A stretch of 64,000 nucleotides of DNA from an uncultured Chitinophagaceae bacterium (lineage in GTDB: Bacteria; Bacteroidota; Bacteroidia; Chitinophagales; Chitinophagaceae). Both the position numbers and the translations under genes were made by a program. The stretch is taken from positions 62,001 through 126,000 of the forward strand of contig CALMED010000007.1 in NCBI GenBank assembly GCA_937862815.1, in the 5' to 3' direction. Every line of letters begins with the position of its first letter. Position 1 is the stretch's first letter. Under the pieces are notes generated by a model. That model searched no databases and had not been told where the DNA came from. It worked only from the letters and a program-made list of their open reading frames with translations. Positions 25,084 to 32,859 of the stretch are shown piece after piece.

Positions 25084-28000
25084 TTACTTATTTCCCTGTT
25101 TTACAAACCGCATCCGTTGTTCCCCCTGCCGCCCGATGTGCAGGGTGTAGATGCCTGCCGGCAGTTGTTCCAACTGCAGGGTGGTGGTGGCGGCCGTAAG
25201 CAGACCGCTGCGCACCTGCCGCCCCAGCGCATCCCGTATCTGGTAGGGCTGTCCTGCGAGGCGGGGATCACCTTCCAGCACCAGTTGATCCAGCACCGGG
25301 TTGGGGTAGAGGCGGAGCGGTAAGCCGGTGGGTCGTTCCACCACCCGCGTGGGCAGGTTCACCCGCAACAGGGCGCTGCCCGATTCCGTGCTGCAGCTGC
25401 TGGCCGTCACCACGCAGCGGTACAGATCATTGTTGAAGGCGAGTGTAAGGGGTGCTACGGTAAGTGTTGCCGTGTTTGCGCCACTGAACGGGGGGCTATT
25501 GTCGAGGTCCTGAAAGCCGCTGCCTGCATCCCGCTGCCAGCGGAAGGTGGCGCCGCCGGCAGATGTACTTACGGTGAAGCTGGCCGATTCATCCACCACC
25601 GCCGTCACGGGCGCCGGTTGCGCCGTAATGGGTACGCGGTTGATGGTGAGTTGCAGGCGGGCAAGGCTGTCGCACCCCGCCGCCGTCAAGGTTGCAAAGG
25701 AATAGGTACCCGATTCGGTGTAGGTCTGCCCGTTCCAGGTAAATGCATTACAAGCGGTAACAGTGGTGGTGCTGGTGACGGGTTCGTCGCTTTCTTCGAG
25801 CGTAACATGCAGGTTGAAAAACAGGTCGCTGCTGTTACCGGCGTGTTGGTGTACCTCCACAGCCAGCAGGTTGGTGCCGGTACGGAAAAACGAAGTGTCG
25901 GTTATACAGAACCGGAAGGTCTGCCCCCGGTTGGTCACCACATCACTGGCGGGCGTGAGGTGGTTGTAAGCGCCGGCTGCGAAGTTGGCCCGGCCCACTT
26001 CCCGGTTGTTGAGATACAGGACAGCGCCATCGTCCACACTCAGTTCGAGGTACGCGGCTTTCACCCGGCATACATTCGCAACGGTGAAGGCTTTGCGAAA
26101 GTAGGTGGTGATATGTTTGTTGTTGGCATCGCTGCCGAAGGAAACGGTTGTACGCAGTCCCGTCATTGCGTAGCCCAGGGGTGCGGGCCCTTCCGCCCAG
26201 CCGGCATCGTTGAAGCTGCCGGCCCGCCAGGTGGTACCCTGGTCGCTGCCGTTGTCGAGGTATTTCCAGCTATCGCCGGTGGTGACAGGTGTGCTGCGGT
26301 TGCTGGCTGCGCCGAGATGGCGGCTGAAACTGTAGGTGCCCAGCACCGACTCCACACCCGTATCGGGGTGCACCCGGTACACGGTGAAACGAACCGTTAC
26401 GGAGTCGCTGCCGTTATCCGTCACATCCACTTTGGCGTACTGGCCGTGGTGGTCCTGCCCGGTCATGGGCAGGATGTTGGTGACGATTCCTTTGATGGAA
26501 ACCGTATTCGACAGGCCGGCTGCCTGCAGCAGGGGATAGCGGGGATTGAGGGAGCAGGTGAAACGGGGGCAGGTGTGTGTGTCGAGCACACCGGAGCAGT
26601 CGGTGTTGGCGCCGTCGTCAATACCGGCGGCATGGGCATCCCCGGATAGCACAAATAAGTTGTCGATGTTATTGGCGGCAAGGAAGCTGAACAGTTCGTT
26701 GCGTTGTGCGAGGTTGGCAGAAGTGCCGCCCCAGGCATCGGTATTGTTGGCAGTGATGCCGAAGCTCGACACCCAGCAGATCAGTTGCTGCTGGGCCTTT
26801 GCTTCCAGGCATTGCTGGCGGAACCATTGCACCTGCTGGGCGCTCATCACCGCATCGTCGGTTTTTTCGGAGCGCAGGTCGGTGAGGAGGAAGCGCACCC
26901 GCCCGATGACGAAGGACTGGTAGATGGCGGAGTTGCCGCTGGTGATGCCGGTGCCAAAGGGATAATGGGGCACGTATTCGCGGTAGGCTTGTTTGGCGCT
27001 GTTGGCGCCGGTGGAGGATGCGTTGGAATCATCGCCGGAGAAGTCGTGATCATCCCATACATAGGCGATGGGTACGTTGTTGAACAGCGTTCGGGTGTTT
27101 TCGATGCTCAGCACGCGGTCTTCGTAGGGGATGCGGTGCACGTTCACGTTGGTGCTGTTGGGGTCGGAGTAGTGCAGGTCGCCGCTCACCAGCATGAACA
27201 ACGGGTCCTTTTCGCGGATGCGTTGCCATACCGGGTTGCGGGAGTTGAGGTTGCAGGCCCCCGCGGTGAATGAAAAAGAATGCGGGCCTTCCAGGGGCGT
27301 CTTAAAGCGGCCGGTGGCGCCTGGGCGCGGGTCCAGCAGGCCGTTGGATTCGATGCCGTAAAAATATTCGGTGCCGGGTGTCAGTCCGCCGATGCTGTAA
27401 GACCCTACAAAGTTGGTGGCGGAGGTAACGTTGATAGGTTGGCTGTAGATGGGGTTGCTGAAGGTGGGACTGGTACTCACCACCAGCCGGGTGTTGGTGG
27501 CGGTGAGGGAAAGCTTGGCGTTCACTTTGGCCGAGGTGGGCGTGAGGGAGCCGCTCCATTTGTACTGTACAAAATTGGGAACGGGGTTCGGGTACAATCC
27601 TTTTTCGATGCGGAGCTGGTTGAAGTAGAGGTTGCGCTCACCATTGGAGCTGCCCTGGGCGCCGATGTAGAAATTGATCCCGTTCACCGGGTTGCTGCTG
27701 CTGAATACGGTGGTATACTCGCCCCCTCCGGCGAGTCGCCGGCTCATGCTGAAGAAGTACTGGGTGGTTGACATACGCACCACTGTTACCAGCATGGGCA
27801 AGATGCCAAAGGCCGAGCTGGCCAGCCCGTTGCTGCCCGTGATCTGGGCATTGCCCTGGTTGTTGATGTTGAACACGGTGGTACTGCCGCTGCGCAGGTC
27901 AAATCCCTTACTGCCGGTGTTGGCATCCCAGTTAATGACCCAGTAAAACGAGAAAGCGTCTCCTATTTCGAGGCCCTGTGCAAAAGGGCGGTAGGCGGTG

Positions 28001-28266
28001 GAGTAGTTTACGCTGCTGGTGGCAAACATCCCGAAGGCGGTGGTGCCGATGCCGGTAGTTTGCATGCCGTCATTAGCGGGGTTGCCAATAAAGCGGCCGG
28101 TATTATTGCCGGCGCTGAGCTGCCAGGCCCCGAAGCCGGTGCCCTGGTTGGAGCCGTTGCTCCAGCTGCCGCCGTAGTTGGCAGCCACATCGGTGAACAC
28201 CTGTGCCTGCAGGGGAAGGCTGCCGAAGGTCAGCAGCGCGAACAGAACGAAGGGAATGTTACGCAT
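25084..28266 (-). CDS. T9SS-exported PhoD-like metallophosphatase
   Basis: The 1060-aa protein has a signal peptide, an N-terminal lectin/laminin-G-like region (about 25-215), a PhoD N-terminal fibronectin-like domain (about 225-320) and a PhoD-type metallophosphatase domain (about 320-640). The metal-binding residues are visible in SGDLHYSDPN, VWDDHDFSGDDSN and LSGDAHAAG. Two further beta-sandwich modules follow, one with VDDGAVLYLNNREVGR (about 760), then an Ig-like module, then a C-terminal T9SS sorting domain (LRLYPNPV, IRDALGRQV, PAGIYTLHI). PhoD enzymes hydrolyse phosphodiesters or phosphomonoesters; here it is presumably surface-attached or released for phosphate scavenging. Confidence 0.88.
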   Translation of the reverse strand: MRNIPFVLFALLTFGSLPLQAQVFTDVAANYGGSWSNGSNQGTGFGAWQLSAGNNTGRFIGNPANDGMQTTGIGTTAFGMFATSSVNYSTAYRPFAQGLEIGDAFSFYWVINWDANTGSKGFDLRSGSTTVFNINNQGNAQITGSNGLASSAFGILPMLVTVVRMSTTQYFFSMSRRLAGGGEYTTVFSSSNPVNGINFYIGAQGSSNGERNLYFNQLRIEKGLYPNPVPNFVQYKWSGSLTPTSAKVNAKLSLTATNTRLVVSTSPTFSNPIYSQPINVTSATNFVGSYSIGGLTPGTEYFYGIESNGLLDPRPGATGRFKTPLEGPHSFSFTAGACNLNSRNPVWQRIREKDPLFMLVSGDLHYSDPNSTNVNVHRIPYEDRVLSIENTRTLFNNVPIAYVWDDHDFSGDDSNASSTGANSAKQAYREYVPHYPFGTGITSGNSAIYQSFVIGRVRFLLTDLRSEKTDDAVMSAQQVQWFRQQCLEAKAQQQLICWVSSFGITANNTDAWGGTSANLAQRNELFSFLAANNIDNLFVLSGDAHAAGIDDGANTDCSGVLDTHTCPRFTCSLNPRYPLLQAAGLSNTVSIKGIVTNILPMTGQDHHGQYAKVDVTDNGSDSVTVRFTVYRVHPDTGVESVLGTYSFSRHLGAASNRSTPVTTGDSWKYLDNGSDQGTTWRAGSFNDAGWAEGPAPLGYAMTGLRTTVSFGSDANNKHITTYFRKAFTVANVCRVKAAYLELSVDDGAVLYLNNREVGRANFAAGAYNHLTPASDVVTNRGQTFRFCITDTSFFRTGTNLLAVEVHQHAGNSSDLFFNLHVTLEESDEPVTSTTTVTACNAFTWNGQTYTESGTYSFATLTAAGCDSLARLQLTINRVPITAQPAPVTAVVDESASFTVSTSAGGATFRWQRDAGSGFQDLDNSPPFSGANTATLTVAPLTLAFNNDLYRCVVTASSCSTESGSALLRVNLPTRVVERPTGLPLRLYPNPVLDQLVLEGDPRLAGQPYQIRDALGRQVRSGLLTAATTTLQLEQLPAGIYTLHIGRQGEQRMRFVKQGNK

Positions 28267-28349
28267 GCCTAAAAATAATTCATTCAGGGGATTTATTGCA
28301 CGGCATATCGGGTGACAGGCAGGTGATACTGCAGGGCCCGTCTCCCTGT

Positions 28350-28898
28350 TTACAGCTCCATCATCCCCCGGAAACCGCGGGCGGCGTAGTAGGAGGAGGC
28401 GCCGTTGTGGTAGGTAAACACCTGGCCGTAACGACGGTCGCCAAAGAGAGCGCCGCCCAGCTGACGGATGGCGTCGGGCGTCTGGATCCAGCTGGAGGTT
28501 TTGTGGTCGCAGGGCACCTGTTCCTGCAGCCGGCGGTACTGCGCTTCGCTCAGCAGTTGGATGCCCATGCGGCCGGCCGTGTCGAGCACGTTATCCGCCG
28601 GGCGGTTTTCCTTGCGTTCGGTCCAGGCCCTGCGGTCGTAGCAAAGGCTGCGGCGGCCGGCCGGACTTTCCACACAACAGTCGGCAAACGTAATTGTGCC
28701 GGTTCCCAGGTCCACCACATCGGGTTCGCCACCGGTGGCTTCCATCTGCTGAAGAGCGGCCAGTTTCTGTGGCTGCGCTTCCAGCTGTGCCGCTACCTGT
28801 TTCCAGCTGATACCGGGGTGGCGGTCCGGGTGCTGTTCGAACCGGTTGCGGAGGATGTGCAGCAACGATTCTTTTTGTGTGGATGAGAGCGGTTTCAT
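28350..28898 (-). CDS. DUF4256 domain protein
   Basis: The 182-aa protein matches the DUF4256 family over its full length: LLHILRNRFEQHPDRHPG at the start, ATGGEPDVVDLG, the conserved block FADCCVESPAGRRSLCYDR, KTSSWIQTPDAIRQLGGALF, and the C-terminal YHNGASSYYAARGFRG. The function of the family is unknown. Conserved Cys and Arg in the central block suggest an active or binding site. It has no signal peptide. The gap upstream contains duplicated intergenic repeats. Confidence 0.9.
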   Translation of the reverse strand: MKPLSSTQKESLLHILRNRFEQHPDRHPGISWKQVAAQLEAQPQKLAALQQMEATGGEPDVVDLGTGTITFADCCVESPAGRRSLCYDRRAWTERKENRPADNVLDTAGRMGIQLLSEAQYRRLQEQVPCDHKTSSWIQTPDAIRQLGGALFGDRRYGQVFTYHNGASSYYAARGFRGMMEL

Positions 28899-29011
28899 GC
28901 TTATATGTTGTTAGTGTTATCAATAAAGTCTGTGCCGGCTTGACCGGAATACAACTTGTCGAACCCGGTGGCAGATCAACAGGGAGGCAAAGAGGCACAG
29001 TGCCAACGGAA

Positions 29012-29069
29012 TAGACTTGCTGAAAAAATATGCTCCGTGTTCTCCCCTCCTCCTTGATCTCCGTGTTGC
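29012..29069. repeat. intergenic direct repeat, unit 1 (CTCCGTGTT family)
   Basis: The unit runs from GACTTGCTGAAAAAAT through CTCCGTGTTCTCC to CTCCGTGTTGC. Unit 2 at 29111-29167 is offset by 98-99 bp with few differences. Confidence 0.75.
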
Positions 29070-29110
29070 AAAACTCAACACTTCAACACTGGGACACGGT
29101 GGGCACGGAG

Positions 29111-29167
29111 TGGACTTGCTGAAAAAATTCACTCCGTGTCCTCCCCACCTCCCCATCTCCGTGTTGC
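29111..29167. repeat. intergenic direct repeat, unit 2 (CTCCGTGTT family)
   Basis: It shares GACTTGCTGAAAAAAT, CTCCGTGT, CTCC and CTCCGTGTTGC with unit 1. A CACGGAG in the spacer (29104-29110) makes inverted pairing with CTCCGTG possible. Confidence 0.75.
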
Positions 29168-29171
29168 CAAC

Positions 29172-29190
29172 ACTATGTTGAAAACATAGT
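29172..29190. repeat. AT-rich palindrome after terC
   Basis: CTATGTT and AACATAG (29173-29179, 29183-29189) form a perfect short hairpin 12 bp beyond the terC stop. It may serve as a weak terminator, but the T run is on the opposite strand. Confidence 0.4.
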
Positions 29191-29201
29191 TTTAGGGCAA
29201 C

Positions 29202-29906
29202 TCACGCTGCTCCCGGTGCCTGCGGCTTCACCGTTTTCATCTGGATCACATCCACCAAAAAGGCGAACGCCATGGAGAAATAGATGTAGCCCTTGGGTAT
29301 TTCAAACTGGAATCCTTCGGCGAGGAGGGATACGCCGATCATCATCAAAAAGCAAAGCGCCAGGATTTTGAAGGAGGGGTGCTTGCGGATGAAATCGCTG
29401 ATGGGTTTGGCCGCTACCAGCATGATGATGACCGTAACAATTACAGCCGTGTACATCACCCACAGCTCCTTTACCATGCCCACGGCGGTGATGATGGAGT
29501 CAATGGAGAACACCAGGTCGAGCAGGATCACTTCCCCCAGCAGCTTGCCGAAGGTGGCGGCGCCGGAAGCACCCGGCCCCTGTTTGCTCACTTCTGTTTT
29601 ATGGTAAATTTCTTTGGTGCTCTTGTACACCAGGAAGAGCCCGCCCCCGATCAGGATCAGTCCCTTGCCCGAGAAGTCGGTTTCGAAAAGGCGGAACAGG
29701 GTCTGGTCCAGCTGCAGGATCCACGAAATAAAGGCCAGCAGGATCAGCCGCATCACCATGGCCAGGCCAATGCCCCAGAAGCGCAGTTTCTTCCGTTGTT
29801 TGTCGGGCAACTTATCGGCCAGGATGGAAATGAAAATGATGTTGTCAATGCCCAGGATTACTTCCAGGGCAATGAGGGAGATCAGGGGGATGATGGCTTC
29901 TGTCAT
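29202..29906 (-). CDS. TerC family membrane protein
   Basis: The 234-aa protein has seven hydrophobic segments and the two TerC signatures LEVILGIDNIIFISIL (residues 14-29) and LLDLVFSIDSIITAVG (about 127-142), each with the conserved acidic residues inside the membrane. TerC/Alx proteins are thought to move metal ions, often manganese, and some help metal loading of exported enzymes. A Bacteroidota-type promoter lies 56 bp upstream. No yybP-ykoY-like manganese riboswitch was recognised in the short leader. Confidence 0.93.
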   Translation of the reverse strand: MTEAIIPLISLIALEVILGIDNIIFISILADKLPDKQRKKLRFWGIGLAMVMRLILLAFISWILQLDQTLFRLFETDFSGKGLILIGGGLFLVYKSTKEIYHKTEVSKQGPGASGAATFGKLLGEVILLDLVFSIDSIITAVGMVKELWVMYTAVIVTVIIMLVAAKPISDFIRKHPSFKILALCFLMMIGVSLLAEGFQFEIPKGYIYFSMAFAFLVDVIQMKTVKPQAPGAA

Positions 29907-29961
29907 GGTGGCTATGTGCTGTTTACTTTGGCAACCCGACCGGCTTGCCGGGGTTACGGGC

Positions 29962-29993
29962 TAAAGTTACGGCCGTCCGGCTTCCGCTACAAA
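29962..29993 (-). promoter_or_regulatory. terC promoter, Bacteroidota type
   Basis: On the minus strand TTTG (29993-29990), 20 bp, TAACTTTA (29969-29962) matches TTTG-N19/20-TAnnTTTG with one mismatch. Confidence 0.55.
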
Positions 29994-30048
29994 TGGGTGG
30001 ATGCGCCCCGGGCGGGGCCGGCACAAACCGCATCTCCCGTTACATCAC

Positions 30049-30079
30049 TTGGCCGTTCCGGAAATCTGACATATATTTG
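30049..30079 (+). promoter_or_regulatory. SPFH operon promoter, Bacteroidota type
   Basis: TTGG (30049-30052), 19 bp, TATATTTG (30072-30079) matches the consensus fully at the -7 element. Transcription would start near 30085, about 10 nt before the start codon. Confidence 0.65.
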
Positions 30080-30096
30080 ATATCAAATTAATATCA
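30075..30096. promoter_or_regulatory. palindrome over the SPFH promoter, candidate operator
   Basis: ATTTGATATCAAAT (30075-30088) is a perfect 14-bp palindrome that overlaps the -7 element and start site. ATATCA recurs 11 bp later (30091-30096), touching the start codon. Short sites one helical turn apart are typical for ribbon-helix-helix repressors, and such a protein is encoded at the end of the operon (31462-31647). Confidence 0.5.
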
Positions 30097-30953
30097 TGGA
30101 ACAAAACACCCGACTACTTTCCGGCTGGTTGCCCCTCCTGCTTGTCTTCGCGGGCACCGGCAGCGGCATTTACTTTGTCACCCTGCAGGGTCCCTTTTAC
30201 ATTGGCACGGGCGTACTGCTGCTGGTGACCGCCCTGCTGGCTTCGGCCGGCTTCCTGGCCATTGAACCCAACAGCAGCCGGGTGATGATGCTGTTTGGGA
30301 AATACGTGGGCACCGCCCGGGACAGCGGCTTTTTCTGGGCCAACCCGTTTTATACCAAGAAGAAGATTTCGCTGCGGGCCAACAACCTCGACGTAAAGCC
30401 CATCAAGGTAAATGACAAACACGGCAACCCCATCGAGATCGGTGCTGTTGTGGTGTGGAAGGTGGAGAATACGTTTAAGGCGGCGTTTGATGTGGACAAT
30501 TATCAGTCGTTTGTGCAAACGCAGAGCGAAGCTGCCATCCGCAAGCTGGCCAGCGCTTATTCGTACGACAACCTGGAAGACGAAGACGCCCGCATCACCC
30601 TGCGCAACAGCAGCGGCGAGGTGAACGAGATGCTGGAAAAGGAAGTGGCGGAGCGCCTGCAGATGGCCGGCATCCACGTCATTGAAGCCCGCATCAGTCA
30701 CCTGGCCTATGCCACCGAAATTGCCGGCGCCATGCTGCAGCGGCAGCAGGCAACCGCCATCCTGGCCGCCCGCCGCAAAATTGTGGAAGGCGCCGTGGGC
30801 ATGGTGGAAATGGCGCTGGAAGAGCTGAGTCGGAAAGACGTGGTGCAGCTCGACGATGACAAGAAAGCGGCCATGGTGAGCAACCTCATGGTGGTGCTGT
30901 GCAGCGAACGCTCCACCACCCCCGTGGTGAATACAGGATCCCTTTATCAGTAA
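30096..30953 (+). CDS. SPFH / band 7 domain membrane protein
   Basis: The 285-aa protein has two N-terminal hydrophobic segments (about residues 8-30 and 36-55), then the SPFH core: [19 protein letters not shown], the [10 protein letters not shown] turn, [14 protein letters not shown] and [18 protein letters not shown] helical stalk follows, ending near [20 protein letters not shown]. Band 7 proteins make ring-like membrane scaffolds that organise lipid microdomains or guard proteases. It is the first gene of an SPFH / DUF6141 / ribbon-helix-helix operon with 2 bp between the first two genes. An AT-rich palindrome covers its promoter. Confidence 0.93.
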   Translation: MEQNTRLLSGWLPLLLVFAGTGSGIYFVTLQGPFYIGTGVLLLVTALLASAGFLAIEPNSSRVMMLFGKYVGTARDSGFFWANPFYTKKKISLRANNLDVKPIKVNDKHGNPIEIGAVVVWKVENTFKAAFDVDNYQSFVQTQSEAAIRKLASAYSYDNLEDEDARITLRNSSGEVNEMLEKEVAERLQMAGIHVIEARISHLAYATEIAGAMLQRQQATAILAARRKIVEGAVGMVEMALEELSRKDVVQLDDDKKAAMVSNLMVVLCSERSTTPVVNTGSLYQ

Positions 30954-30955
30954 GT

Positions 30956-31453
30956 ATGCAGCAGCAACCTTCGTATACCCTTTTTGAGGAAGAGCAATCG
31001 TTCCGCAACACCTGGGTCTGGAACCTGGTGCTCGTCTCCGGCTTCACGCCCACGCTCCTCATACTGGTACTGGGCTTGTCGGACCCTGCCATGAAAAAGG
31101 ACCTGTGGTGGATCCTGCTGGCGGTGATCGGCATCCAGGCCCTGAACATAGGCGTTTTCTCAGTCATACGCCTGCACACGGTGGTGGCGCCCGAGGGGAT
31201 TTATTACCGCTGGTGGCCGTTTTTCCGTAGCTGGACCTTTCTGCCGGCCGGCGACATAACCGAATGTGTTTACCGCAAATGGGACCGGTTTAAGTGGGGC
31301 TTTTCTGTTCGAAAGGGTTGGGGCCGCTGCCACAACGTGAACGGTAAAGATGGCTTCCGGGTGGTATTGAAAGACGGACGGCAATTTTACATAGGCACCC
31401 AGGCGTTGCCGGCTTTTCAGCAGGCCCTGCAGCGGATGGAGCGCCCGAAATAA
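30956..31453 (+). CDS. DUF6141-like membrane protein
   Basis: The 165-aa protein begins with FEEEQSFRNTWVW, has two hydrophobic helices (about residues 22-40 and 50-70) and a C-terminal all-beta domain, VAPEGIYYRWWPF...GWGRCHNVNGKDGFRVVLKDGRQFYIGTQ, which looks like a PH-like bacterial domain. This order matches DUF6141, which I recall as a frequent neighbour of SPFH genes. The ATG at 30956, 2 bp after the SPFH stop, is preferred over longer versions that would overlap SPFH. Probable function is a membrane partner of the SPFH protein. Confidence 0.78.
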   Translation: MQQQPSYTLFEEEQSFRNTWVWNLVLVSGFTPTLLILVLGLSDPAMKKDLWWILLAVIGIQALNIGVFSVIRLHTVVAPEGIYYRWWPFFRSWTFLPAGDITECVYRKWDRFKWGFSVRKGWGRCHNVNGKDGFRVVLKDGRQFYIGTQALPAFQQALQRMERPK

Positions 31454-31461
31454 GCGAGCAG

Positions 31462-31647
31462 GTGGCAGACAAAAAAACATTCATTTTACGCATTAACACC
31501 GATACCTACCGGCAGCTGGAAAAATGGGCGGCCGACGAGTTCCGCAGTGTGAACGGCCAGTTGGAATGGATCATTGACCAGGCCCTGCGGGAAGCCGGAC
31601 GAAAAAAACCGGCGGCGGTTGGTGAGAGAAAAGCAAAGAAATCATAA
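31462..31647 (+). CDS. Arc-like ribbon-helix-helix DNA-binding protein
   Basis: The 61-aa protein starts with GTG, preceded by GAGCAGG. It has the RHH pattern: a strand KTFILRINTDTYRQLEKWA, then a helix, then NGQLEWIIDQALREAG, and a basic C-terminal tail (KKP...KAKKS). Arc-like proteins bind DNA as dimers through the strand and often repress their own operon. The gene lies 8 bp after the DUF6141-like gene, the third gene of the SPFH operon, whose promoter carries a matching style of palindrome. Autoregulation is inference. Confidence 0.85.
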   Translation: MADKKTFILRINTDTYRQLEKWAADEFRSVNGQLEWIIDQALREAGRKKPAAVGERKAKKS

Positions 31648-31741
31648 TACGGGGTGGGAGTGATCAAACGGCTGGCCCATGACCGTCGGCAGTCGTAACA
31701 TGTGTGACCACAGGGGTTCGCTGCTGCGGCCGCAGGCCCGT

Positions 31742-31954
31742 TCAGTCTTCACCGGGCACGTATTCCAGGATATCGGCCGGCTGGCAGTCCAGCGCCTTGC
31801 AGATGGCATCGAGGGTGCTGAAGCGGATGGCTTTTGCCTTACCGGTTTTCAGAATCGAAAGATTGGACAGGGTGATGTCCACTTTGGCCGACAGTTCGTT
31901 GAGCGACATCTTGCGCCGGGCCATCATCACATCCAGGTTCACCACGATGGGCAT
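31742..31954 (-). CDS. XRE-family transcriptional regulator
   Basis: The 70-aa protein consists of one Cro/CI helix-turn-helix domain: MARRKMSLNELSAKVDITLSNLSILKTGKAKAIRFSTLDAI, with the recognition helix LSNLSILKTG. It ends in ALDCQPADILEYV, typical of the small YozG-like group. It is encoded 3 bp after the DUF2975 gene, the usual pairing for this family, and probably controls that operon, whose upstream region has a 10-bp inverted repeat at 32532-32556. Confidence 0.92.
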   Translation of the reverse strand: MPIVVNLDVMMARRKMSLNELSAKVDITLSNLSILKTGKAKAIRFSTLDAICKALDCQPADILEYVPGED

Positions 31955-31957
31955 GCG

Positions 31958-32494
31958 TTATACGGTTAAGTCGGTTTCCTGTTGCAGTTCAATTCCCCGT
32001 TTCAGCACCAGGGCAATGGCAAACAAGATGGCCGCCATCATGAAGTAGGCATCGCTGTCGTTCCAGTAGCGTTCCACCTGGTTCACCCCGTATCCTTTCT
32101 GTGTAAGCCGTTGGGTGAATTGATGGGCCAGGTAACTCAGCGCCCCCACCGAAAAGGCTACGGAGCTGATGGTGGTGACCAGCCCGGCAACGGTAGCGGT
32201 AAAGGGCCTTGTAAGTGTCAGTTTTTTAAACAGCCGCAGCACAAAATAAAAGACGACGGCTTTGAGGGCCGAGAGTGCCAGCAGCAGGCCAAAGAGCAGG
32301 ATGTACAGGGAGAGGCTCTGTTCGTAGAGTTGCGACAAGTCCAGTCCCAGGTGCAGGTTGTGCGTGGCCACGGGCCGGAACAGGCTGTAGATGAAATTAA
32401 ACAGCAGCGCGCCGGTCTGCACGCAGAGCCCGGCAAAGATGAGCCAGCAGAGGGTCTGGATGGCTTTGTAAATGAAACCGTTTCGTTTGGACAT
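31958..32494 (-). CDS. DUF2975 membrane protein
   Basis: The 178-aa protein has four hydrophobic segments (about residues 12-38, 58-85, 98-125, 148-168) and the layout of DUF2975: RPFTATVAGLVTTISS in the third and a closing FAIALVLKRGIELQQETDLTV. DUF2975 proteins nearly always pair with a small XRE regulator, as here. The function is unknown; some pairs have been discussed as toxin-like or signalling membrane proteins, without proof. Confidence 0.88.
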   Translation of the reverse strand: MSKRNGFIYKAIQTLCWLIFAGLCVQTGALLFNFIYSLFRPVATHNLHLGLDLSQLYEQSLSLYILLFGLLLALSALKAVVFYFVLRLFKKLTLTRPFTATVAGLVTTISSVAFSVGALSYLAHQFTQRLTQKGYGVNQVERYWNDSDAYFMMAAILFAIALVLKRGIELQQETDLTV

Positions 32495-32859
32495 ATTGGT
32501 TGCGGGTTGTATCTGACCGCAAAGATGATAAAAATTTATTGAAAAACAATAAATTTCTGATTTTTTTCAAAAAATATCATTTGGTCTTGTAGCCGTAATG
32601 TTAAAGGGGTTTGAAAAGGAATTTGGCGGATGGTGGGGGATAAGGATACCAGAGCGACGCATGTGCAGGTGCAGCCGGGACTACCCTGGAAACGGGCGGG
32701 CAGTTTATGGCGGCTGCGGCTTTCGAAGCGGTTCTTTGTCCGGATTGACTGAAAAGATGTAGATAAAACTAAGCGTTACAACATTAGCCCCATGCATATC
32801 TTGGCAAGCAATCACCAGGGTCTTGTTAGAATACACGTTTAGCCGTTTGAAAGAAGGGT
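32495..32859. other. 365-bp intergenic region
   Basis: Between the DUF2975 and GH53 genes. The first 60 bp hold the promoter and inverted repeat of the DUF2975-XRE pair. The rest (32581-32859) has no reading frame with coding character, no hairpin with a T run and no recognisable repeat. Confidence 0.6.
32532..32556. promoter_or_regulatory. inverted repeat upstream of DUF2975-XRE
   Basis: AAATTTATTG and CAATAAATTT form perfect 10-bp arms around five A. On the minus strand ATTG-N19-CATCTTTG (32550-32520) resembles a Bacteroidota promoter, and the repeat covers its -33 side, as expected for an operator of the XRE protein. Confidence 0.5.

Larger units (their letters stand above)
28899..29201. 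other. 303-bp intergenic region made mostly of repeats
   Basis: No gene is seen. The region carries a direct repeat of about 58 bp (29012-29069 and 29111-29167, entered separately) and a small palindrome next to the terC stop. The promoter of the DUF4256 gene must lie near its lower end (28899-28990) but no clear TAnnTTTG was found. Confidence 0.7.

Noticed and set aside
29907..29961. Possible yybP-ykoY manganese riboswitch before terC
   Set aside because: The leader is only about 50 nt, and no paired helices with the conserved loop motifs were seen.
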